From positions 1 through 5,149 of the forward strand of contig JAEWHU010000295.1 in the NCBI GenBank assembly GCA_023387635.1: DNA of 5,149 nt. The letters are read 5' to 3'. Shown piece by piece: positions 1 through 4,172 of the stretch; position 1 is the first letter of the stretch; every line of letters starts with the position of its first letter. Made by a program: the position numbers and the translations under genes. The notes below the pieces were generated by a model, which saw only the letters and a list, made by a program, of their open reading frames with translations, did no database searches and was not told the origin of the DNA. The stretch is from Bacillota bacterium. Its GTDB lineage: Bacteria > Bacillota > Clostridia > Lachnospirales > Lachnospiraceae.

Positions 1-812
1 GTAATACACTTATATACTTTTTTGTATAGAATAACTCCATTATATATATAGAATAATTTATACCCCTCTAAGATTGGTATTTTTACAACAATTTTCTTTC
101 CCATTAAGTTCTTATACCCACTTAGTCCATAGGATAGATAAGATAGATTATTAATCATATCCCTATACACTTTAGCCTTTTCAAATCGGTATTCCATTGA
201 CGCAAAAAGCATTCTTTCTTCCAAATGTTTTACTATCTTTGTTAAATTATCAGGTCTTTGAAACAATTCTTCTAACACTTCTTTGTTTTTATTAAAGGTG
301 TCTTTATCCATCTTCTCTGGTATGATATTATAATCAAACAGATAATCATCCCCTATCTTACTTATAGGGTAGATATGTTTTAATTCTACCATTAGATTTT
401 CTATTATGGATTTACTTCGAAATGGACCATAGGAATTTTCTTTTCTCTCCAAAGACACATCTAAGCTATTATGTATGTTATAAGTTGAAATGTTTAGATA
501 TACATATTTTTTATCATGCTTCATTTGCGCATTAAAATAAGGTTTTATCTCTTTTATCAACTCACATTCAAGTAGCCTAGCCTCTAAATGGGTATCAGTA
601 ACAATGTAATCAATGGACTTGATTAAAGATACTAGTTTTTTAACTTTTTCCCATTTTGGAGAATTGTTAAAATATGATTTCACTCTCTTCCTTAAACTCT
701 TACTTTTACCAATATAAATAATAGTACCTTTTGCGTCTAGCATTTTATAAACCCCAGGTAGCTCTGGTATCCTATTTATATTTTCTTTTAATTTATCGTA
801 TTGGTCTATCAT
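1..812 (-). CDS. UvrC-like GIY-YIG nuclease, 3' end beyond window
   Basis: An open frame of 270 codons runs without a stop to the left edge, so the C-terminus is not visible. Residues 20-35 carry the two halves of the GIY-YIG motif (GVY at 20-22, YIG at 33-35), followed by the basic helix with R43 and then LLECELIK, in which E82 aligns with the metal-binding Glu of UvrC. Residues 100-106 (DKKYVYL) and 129-150 (GPF...HIYPI) follow the UvrC pattern, and 195-223 form a UVR-like helical pair (EERM...RFEKAKVYRDMI). Known family role: a single-strand DNA incision near lesions in nucleotide excision repair. The stretch after HIYPI, where UvrC normally has its four iron-sulfur cysteines, has no Cys at all; only C83 and C269 occur in the visible part. 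This points to a divergent paralogue rather than housekeeping UvrC. ATG at 812 was chosen because GAGG lies 6 nt before it; an in-frame ATG at 824 is the alternative. Whether the C-terminal nuclease half exists cannot be seen. Confidence 0.85.
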   Translation of the reverse strand, partial: MIDQYDKLKENINRIPELPGVYKMLDAKGTIIYIGKSKSLRKRVKSYFNNSPKWEKVKKLVSLIKSIDYIVTDTHLEARLLECELIKEIKPYFNAQMKHDKKYVYLNISTYNIHNSLDVSLERKENSYGPFRSKSIIENLMVELKHIYPISKIGDDYLFDYNIIPEKMDKDTFNKNKEVLEELFQRPDNLTKIVKHLEERMLFASMEYRFEKAKVYRDMINNLSYLSYGLSGYKNLMGKKIVVKIPILEGYKLFYIYNGVILYKKVYKCI

Positions 813-818
813 ATTTTT

Positions 819-822
819 CCTC
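819..822 (-). promoter_or_regulatory. ribosome binding site of the UvrC-like gene
   Basis: GAGG on the minus strand lies 6 nt upstream of the ATG at 812. It overlaps the other candidate ATG at 824, which has no Shine-Dalgarno sequence of its own. This favours the shorter protein. Confidence 0.6.
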
Positions 823-846
823 ATTTCAGCACTGCTTTTTGCGCAT

Positions 847-883
847 AGCAAGTTTGTGGATGTATAACAGACACAAACTTGCT
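847..883 (-). repeat. perfect inverted repeat, hairpin proximal to the UvrC-like gene
   Basis: The 12-bp arms 847-858 and 872-883 (AGCAAGTTTGTG and its complement) are perfect and enclose a 13-nt loop. On the minus strand the hairpin ends 22 nt before the ATG at 824 and 34 nt before the ATG at 812. No U-tract follows on either strand, so it is not a standard terminator. It abuts the next hairpin with no gap. Its role is unknown; a leader structure controlling the downstream gene is one inference. Confidence 0.8.
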
Positions 884-912
884 GAGTGAAAGAATAGAAA
901 TATCTTTCACTC
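884..912 (-). repeat. perfect inverted repeat, second of two adjoining hairpins
   Basis: The 10-bp arms 884-893 and 903-912 (GAGTGAAAGA and its complement) are perfect, with a 9-nt loop. The first base of this hairpin directly follows the last base of the neighbouring one, so the two stems could stack coaxially in RNA. No U-tract follows on either strand. The arms are unrelated in sequence to those of the neighbour, so this is not a tandem duplication. Confidence 0.8.
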
Positions 913-1018
913 TTATCACTTTCTTATTGGTATTAAATATGGAATTCCATTGTGAGTTCATTTTTATACTAACATATTCTTTTTATATTTGAATATTTAA
1001 ATTTGGGCATAAAAATAA
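913..1018. other. AT-rich gap between tRNA-Asn and the UvrC-like leader
   Basis: No gene is supported here. The gap contains a 12-bp palindrome (ATGGAATTCCAT, 939-950), a weak 6-bp inverted repeat (974-979 and 991-996), and a minus-strand TATAAA at 963-968 that could be a -10 box. Its best -35 match (TTCAAA) sits 19 nt away, so a promoter for the UvrC-like gene is only tentative. No convincing terminator for tRNA-Asn is visible; a short T-run directly after the tRNA lacks its own hairpin. Confidence 0.4.
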
Positions 1019-1090
1019 CTCCCCGAGTTGGGCTCGAACCAACAACCCCACGGTTAACAGCCGTGTGCTCTACCATTGAGCTATCGAGGA
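1019..1090 (-). tRNA. tRNA-Asn(GTT)
   Basis: The 72-nt sequence folds as a complete cloverleaf. The 7-bp acceptor stem pairs TCCTCGA with TCGGGGA, including one U-G pair, and is followed by discriminator G73 as expected for tRNA-Asn. The D arm contains AGCTCAATGGTAGAGCA. The anticodon loop CTGTTAA gives anticodon GTT, and the T arm contains GGTTCGAGCCC. It decodes AAC and AAU. The 3' CCA is not encoded, so it must be added by the CCA-adding enzyme. A strong promoter lies directly upstream. Confidence 0.97.
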
Positions 1091-1100
1091 ATATATTGAT

Positions 1101-1129
1101 ATTTTAATATGACTATACGATTATGTCAA
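1101..1129 (-). promoter_or_regulatory. sigma-A type promoter for tRNA-Asn
   Basis: On the minus strand the -35 box is TTGACA (1124-1129), a perfect consensus, with a 17-nt spacer and a -10 box TAAAAT (1101-1106). The predicted start is a few bases before the mature tRNA 5' end at 1090. It is back to back with the tRNA-Leu promoter; 20 bp separate the two -35 boxes. Confidence 0.85.
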
Positions 1130-1149
1130 GGGTAAAATTAAAAAAATTA

Positions 1150-1177
1150 TTGACTTTTTTATGAAAAAGAGTACAAT
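1150..1177 (+). promoter_or_regulatory. sigma-A type promoter for tRNA-Leu
   Basis: TTGACT (-35, 1150-1155) and TACAAT (-10, 1172-1177) are separated by 16 nt. The predicted start near 1184 leaves only about 7 nt of 5' leader before the tRNA, for RNase P to remove. Confidence 0.85.
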
Positions 1178-1190
1178 ATATTCATCTTAA

Positions 1191-1274
1191 GCAGCCATGG
1201 CGGAATTGGCATACGCGCTAGATTCAGATTCTAGTTCACAGTAGTGAGTGAGGGTTCAAATCCCTTTGGCTGCA
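1191..1274 (+). tRNA. tRNA-Leu(CAG)
   Basis: This is an 84-nt type II tRNA. The acceptor stem pairs GCAGCCA with TGGCTGC, followed by discriminator A73, an identity element of leucine tRNAs. The anticodon stem CTAGA/TCTAG closes the loop TTCAGAT, giving anticodon CAG (reads CUG). A long variable arm (TTCAC...GTGAG) is present, as in Leu, Ser and bacterial Tyr tRNAs. The T loop is GGGTTCAAATCCC. CCA is not encoded. It is transcribed alone, from its own promoter to the hairpin terminator at 1306-1356. Confidence 0.97.
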
Positions 1275-1305
1275 GCATTACACTAACTATGACACAGAGA
1301 AAATT

Positions 1306-1356
1306 TATAAACAAAAATGGGGATGAAAATTAATTTCATCCCCATTTTTGTTTATA
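1306..1356. terminator. bidirectional terminator between tRNA-Leu and the glycosidase
   Basis: The 23-bp arms 1306-1328 and 1334-1356 are perfect with a 5-nt loop. The core is a GGGGATGAAA stem followed by ATTTTTGTTTAT. Because the A-rich and T-rich flanks are themselves complementary, both transcripts get a stem followed by a U-rich tract. It therefore ends tRNA-Leu on the plus strand and the convergent glycosidase gene on the minus strand. Confidence 0.92.
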
Positions 1357-1386
1357 TGATTAACATCTATTCATTTATACTAGTAT

Positions 1387-2340
1387 CTATACCGCCCTCG
1401 AATCTAGCTTTAATTCAAACACTTCATCTCTGTTACAGAATATCTCTTCTCCATTGGTAGTTAATCTAGCTACTTGAATGCAAGTTTTAGATTCTTCAAA
1501 GGTAGGAGATATATTCGCTGGTACTACTTCATCCTTTAGAAACCCACAATGTGTAAAATAGAATATATACGCTTCCTCACCACATACTACTACATCAGCA
1601 TGATGACCTAACTTATCATCTCCATCTCTTGTACCTGGCTCATGTAGAATATCACTTTTTCTTTGCCAGTTTGAATAGTCTTTAGAGGAATATACTCCAA
1701 TGCCCTTCCAAAAATCTGTTATCATCCACTTGTTTCCACCAAGTTCAAATACATTTGGTCCCTCGTGGGATACATCAGATATTTCTTCTCCTACTACCGT
1801 CCAGTGATATAAATCGGTACTAGTTGCGCTATATGTATAACTATTATGAACTTCATCCTTATACCACATCTTATATGTTCCAGGCTCTATTTCATAGACA
1901 CATGCATCGATAACTCGGTCAGAAGATAATTCAAGAATTGACTCAAACTTCCACTCCCACAGATTCGTTGCAGTATAATGTACTATATGTCTCTCCCAGT
2001 TCCAATCCGTTGGAATTCCCCTAACATAAGTTACATACATATGATAAGTTCCATTCACATAGATTACTTCTGGTGCCCAAAAAGTATTATGTCCTGGTTC
2101 AAATTCCAAATTAGGAAGAATACCACGGTACAACCAACGCACACCGTCTTTGGAGGATGCAACCCCAATATGGGTGCCATGTATACTTGATACTCCAATG
2201 GATATATCACTTGCTCTTCTACTCGTATAAAGCATAAAGAAACATTCTTCTTCTCTATTATATATTATTACTGGATCTGTTGGCCCATCATATATTGGAT
2301 CACGGTATAATGGCGCTTTTGGTATTTTCACTTCATTCAT
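1387..2340 (-). CDS. GH43-type five-bladed beta-propeller glycosidase
   Basis: The 317-residue protein shows the repeated blade pattern of the GH43/GH32-like propeller superfamily: TDPVIIY (21-27), FWAPEVIYVNGTYHMY (87-102), VIDACVYE (143-150), SHEGPNVFELGG (191-202) and GHHADVVV (245-252). By analogy with GH43, D22 would be the catalytic base, D145 the pKa modulator, E193 in the EGP motif the general acid, and one of H246/H247 the central-channel histidine. The expected role is hydrolysis of a plant-type or other glycan oligosaccharide, but the substrate cannot be read from sequence and the CAZy family could also be a relative of GH43. There is no signal peptide and there are six scattered cysteines, so it probably acts in the cytoplasm on imported oligosaccharides. 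The start is well set: AGGAGG at 2348-2353 lies 7 nt before the ATG. The gene is monocistronic between two terminators, with no transporter or regulator beside it. Confidence 0.8.
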   Translation of the reverse strand: MNEVKIPKAPLYRDPIYDGPTDPVIIYNREEECFFMLYTSRRASDISIGVSSIHGTHIGVASSKDGVRWLYRGILPNLEFEPGHNTFWAPEVIYVNGTYHMYVTYVRGIPTDWNWERHIVHYTATNLWEWKFESILELSSDRVIDACVYEIEPGTYKMWYKDEVHNSYTYSATSTDLYHWTVVGEEISDVSHEGPNVFELGGNKWMITDFWKGIGVYSSKDYSNWQRKSDILHEPGTRDGDDKLGHHADVVVCGEEAYIFYFTHCGFLKDEVVPANISPTFEESKTCIQVARLTTNGEEIFCNRDEVFELKLDSRAV

Positions 2341-2390
2341 GTTATGTCCTCCTAAGATGATTCTATAAACTACTTTATTGATTCAAATTC

Positions 2391-2402
2391 AATGTATACA
2401 TT
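2391..2402. repeat. 12-bp palindrome in the glycosidase leader
   Basis: AATGTATACATT is a perfect palindrome located about 50 bp upstream of the glycosidase ATG, downstream of the predicted transcription start. It could be an operator for a sugar-responsive repressor, but it lacks the CG centre usual for LacI-family sites, and palindromes of this size occur by chance in AT-rich DNA. Confidence 0.3.
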
Positions 2403-2433
2403 TTTGTAAATTAATATAGTACTTAACAAAGTA

Positions 2434-2462
2434 ATTGTAACTTATTTCATCGTATAAAACAA
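2434..2462 (-). promoter_or_regulatory. probable promoter of the glycosidase gene
   Basis: Minus-strand TTGTTT (-35, 2457-2462) and TACAAT (-10, 2434-2439) are separated by 17 nt. The predicted start near 2427 gives a leader of roughly 87 nt. The leader contains the 12-bp palindrome at 2391-2402. Several other AT-rich -10 look-alikes occur nearby, so the assignment is moderate. Confidence 0.5.
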
Positions 2463-2499
2463 GTGATATACATGTCTTAGGTGGAATTCCATATAAAAT

Positions 2500-2558
2500 A
2501 AAAAAAGCTTACTTGGATAAAATTAAGAATATATATTCTTAGTTCTATCCAAGTAAGC
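2500..2558 (-). terminator. terminator of the infC-rpmI-rplT operon
   Basis: The 13-bp perfect arms 2507-2519 (GCTTACTTGGATA) and 2546-2558 enclose an inner palindrome at 2524-2541 (TAAGAATATATATTCTTA). The whole element can thus fold as one hairpin of nearly 26 pairs with two imperfect positions. On the minus strand it is followed by seven Ts (2500-2506). It lies 70 nt after the rplT stop codon and separates the ribosomal operon from the glycosidase gene. Confidence 0.93.
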
Positions 2559-2628
2559 AAATAATACATTATTTATAAATTCATTACTTATAATTTTATT
2601 TTTAAGGTTATCAATTAATTTAAATGAA

Positions 2629-2985
2629 TTAAGCTAATTTAGACTTAGCAACTTCTGTTAATGCTGTAAAGCCTGCTGGATCATTAATAGCCATCTCAGA
2701 TAACATTTTTCTGTTGATTTCAATACCAGCTTCTTTTAATCCATACATAAATCTACTATAAGAAAGACCATTCATTCTTGCAGCTGCATTGATTCTTGCA
2801 ATCCATAATTGTCTAAATTGTCTCTTTCTTTCTTTTCTACCTGAGAAAGATGTAGCTAAAGCTCTCATTACAGATTGTTTTGCTACTCTATATTGTTTAG
2901 ATCTGGCACCTCTGTATCCTTTTGCCAGTTTTAATACTCTATTATGTTTCTTTTTAGCGTTCATTCCGCCTTTAATTCTTGCCAT
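2629..2985 (-). CDS. rplT: 50S ribosomal protein L20
   Basis: The 118-residue protein begins with MARIKGGMNAKKKHNRVLKL and carries the long basic N-terminal extension (roughly 1-60), which threads into 23S rRNA, and the globular C-terminal part with IARINAAARMNGLSYSRFM. Length and sequence are typical of bacterial L20, an early assembly protein of the large subunit. In Firmicutes L20 also binds the leader of its own operon and represses it, which matches the leader found upstream of infC. It is the last gene of the operon; AGGAGG (2996-3001) lies 10 nt before the ATG, and 29 nt separate it from rpmI. Confidence 0.98.
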   Translation of the reverse strand: MARIKGGMNAKKKHNRVLKLAKGYRGARSKQYRVAKQSVMRALATSFSGRKERKRQFRQLWIARINAAARMNGLSYSRFMYGLKEAGIEINRKMLSEMAINDPAGFTALTEVAKSKLA

Positions 2986-3014
2986 GTCCTATTTCCCTCC
3001 TTATTGCCCATATC

Positions 3015-3212
3015 CTATAAATATGGCATAATTTTCTTCATGTTCTTTACTTTTGTTGAATCAATAAGAGTTGCTTTTCTAAGGTTTCTTTTTCTCTTAG
3101 TAGATTTCTTAGTTAAGATATGGCTCTTGTAAGCTTTCATTCTCTTTAATTGTCCTGTACCTGTTTTCTTGAAACGTTTTGCTGCTGCTCTACTTGTTTT
3201 AATTTTAGGCAT
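3015..3212 (-). CDS. rpmI: 50S ribosomal protein L35
   Basis: The 65-residue, strongly basic protein starts MPKIKTSRAAAKRFKKTGTG and contains the KRMKAYKSHILTKKS...KRNLRK core of bacterial L35, at full normal length. It is a small 23S rRNA-binding component of the large subunit. AGGAGG (3220-3225) lies 7 nt before the ATG. It sits between infC and rplT, the standard order, and depends on the infC promoter, since no separate promoter is evident in the 132-nt gap upstream. Confidence 0.98.
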   Translation of the reverse strand: MPKIKTSRAAAKRFKKTGTGQLKRMKAYKSHILTKKSTKRKRNLRKATLIDSTKVKNMKKIMPYL

Positions 3213-3303
3213 GATATTTCCTCCTTAATTATGATACAATGGATTCTTTCCCACATTGAGCAGGTTGTCCATTTGTCTTGTTTATTTTTAAGACATTTTT
3301 TCA

Positions 3304-3330
3304 CTAATCATAGTTTTTATCTATAATTAG
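3304..3330 (-). repeat. hairpin in the infC-rpmI gap
   Basis: The 10-bp arms 3304-3313 and 3321-3330 (minus CTAATTATAG / CTATGATTAG, one U-G pair) close a 7-nt loop 14 nt after the infC stop codon. No U-tract follows on the minus strand, so it should not stop transcription into rpmI. It may stabilise or mark a processing site in the mRNA; this is inference. The remaining 3213-3303 holds only the rpmI ribosome binding site. Confidence 0.45.
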
Positions 3331-3344
3331 TTTTCAAAATGTGA

Positions 3345-3851
3345 TTAACGTTTTTCAGTTAAAAACATAATCATGCTTCTACCTTCTAACTTTGCTGGCT
3401 TTTCAACAACTGCGATATCTTCAAGTTTTGAATAGAAGGTATCTAATATCTGCTTACTTGCACCAATATGCGCCATTTCTCTACCGCGGAAACGAAGAGC
3501 AACTTTGACTTTGTCTCCCTTAAGAATAAATTTTCTAGCATTATTAGCTTTTGTTGCAAGATCATTATCATCAATATTTGGTGATAAACGAATTTCTTTT
3601 ACTTCAGTAACTTTTTGTTTTTTCTTAGCTTCTTTGTCTTTTCTCGCTAATTCATATCTGTACTTTCCGTAATCAATAATCTTGCATACTGGTGGTTTTG
3701 CTGTTGGGGCAATCTTTACTAAATCAAGATTTGCTTCTTTAGCTAGTCTCATGGCTTCCTTTATTGGTTGAATACCTAGTTGTTCACCATCTTCTCCAAT
3801 TAAACGAACTTCTTTGTCTCTTATTTGCTCATTAATCATTAAATCGCTAAT
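3345..3851 (-). CDS. infC: translation initiation factor IF-3, ATT start codon
   Basis: IF-3 binds the 30S subunit, blocks premature joining of 50S and proofreads start codon and initiator tRNA. The N-terminal domain shows INEQIR, EVRLI and KPPVCKIIDYGKYRYE; a lysine-rich linker (KDKEAKKKQK) follows; the C-terminal domain has EIRLSPNIDDNDL and KVKVALRFRGREMAH. The first ATG (3839) is too far from any ribosome binding site: GGAGG at 3861-3865 is 21 nt away. An in-frame ATT at 3849-3851 lies 9 nt after GGAGG and adds ISDL ahead of MINEQIR, resembling the Bacillus subtilis N-terminus. An ATT start is well known for infC, since IF-3 discriminates against such codons and so limits its own synthesis. 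The resulting length, 168 residues, is normal. First gene of the operon, behind an attenuator leader. Confidence 0.96.
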   Translation of the reverse strand: MSDLMINEQIRDKEVRLIGEDGEQLGIQPIKEAMRLAKEANLDLVKIAPTAKPPVCKIIDYGKYRYELARKDKEAKKKQKVTEVKEIRLSPNIDDNDLATKANNARKFILKGDKVKVALRFRGREMAHIGASKQILDTFYSKLEDIAVVEKPAKLEGRSMIMFLTEKR

Positions 3852-3860
3852 AGTTCTGCA

Positions 3861-3865
3861 CCTCC
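3861..3865 (-). promoter_or_regulatory. infC ribosome binding site, supports ATT start
   Basis: GGAGG on the minus strand is followed by 9 nt and then the in-frame ATT at 3849-3851. The ATG at 3839 would need a 21-nt spacer, outside the normal range. This placement decides the start. Confidence 0.85.
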
Positions 3866-3897
3866 ATAGGTTTGAATGTTACATTATTGTTGTTACT

Positions 3898-4063
3898 ATA
3901 AAAAAACGTGGATAGCAAAGACTATCCACGTTTCAAGTTCATTCTTATAAACACAGCATAAAACTGTTTCTCTTGAAATATAAACCCAAGTCACTCATTG
4001 TGCTAAGGTGAGAGTGGATACTCTGCTTTCGGTTATATGAAACACACATTATGTTTCACAAGC
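3898..4063 (-). ncRNA. infC operon leader, L20-leader type
   Basis: About 210 nt separate the predicted transcription start (near 4063) from the infC start, ending in the attenuator hairpin. Other structures visible on the minus strand are a 7-bp hairpin (4038-4044 with 4052-4058), a 5-bp hairpin with a 4-nt loop (4011-4015 with 4020-4024), and a possible antiterminator: TTTCAAG (3972-3978) can pair with CTTGAAA (3931-3937). The last overlaps three bases of the terminator's 5' arm and encloses an ACAG/CTGT stem. In Bacillus subtilis L20 binds the leader at this position and promotes termination. Position, gene content and terminator support the same role here; I cannot run a covariance model match. 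Confidence 0.8.
3900..3933 (-). terminator. intrinsic terminator (attenuator) in the infC leader
   Basis: The 12-bp perfect arms 3904-3915 and 3922-3933 (minus AAACGTGGATAG / CTATCCACGTTT) close a 6-nt loop and run into a minus-strand T-tract (3900-3906). It stands between the operon promoter and infC, so it must be bypassed for the operon to be expressed, as expected for an attenuator. Confidence 0.93.
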
Positions 4064-4069
4064 TATATA

Positions 4070-4099
4070 AGTATAACATATATAAATTAATTGTGTCAA
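4070..4099 (-). promoter_or_regulatory. infC-rpmI-rplT operon promoter
   Basis: On the minus strand, TTGACA (-35, 4094-4099, perfect consensus) and TATACT (-10, 4070-4075) are separated by 18 nt. A TG one base before the -10 makes it an extended -10 promoter. It lies 73 bp downstream of the prfC stop codon, so the ribosomal operon does not rely on prfC transcription. The 3852-4172 interval without coding sequence is filled by this promoter, the leader and about 70 bp of AT-rich DNA in which I see no prfC terminator. Confidence 0.92.
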
Positions 4100-4172
4100 T
4101 ACTTTTTTTATAATTTTATCATTATTTATTAAATGTTTCATTCACCTATTTATTATAAGTAACAAACCAGAT

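Noticed and set aside
1019..1274. tRNA genes as integration site of a mobile element
   Set aside because: No repeated tRNA 3' fragment, integrase gene or direct repeat pair is visible on either side.
1978..2190. 70-codon open frame on the plus strand
   Set aside because: It lies wholly antisense within the glycosidase gene, has no family resemblance, and its frame is a shadow of the real gene.
2789..3132. Two overlapping plus-strand open frames (2789-3031 and 2944-3132)
   Set aside because: They are antisense to rplT and rpmI. Their Phe/Leu-rich, membrane-like look comes from the reverse complement of lysine codons.
3237..3258. Possible hairpin just before the rpmI ribosome binding site (L20 translational operator)
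   Set aside because: Only a 5-bp stem with a possible bulged extension forms. The attenuator before infC already explains L20 control in this group.
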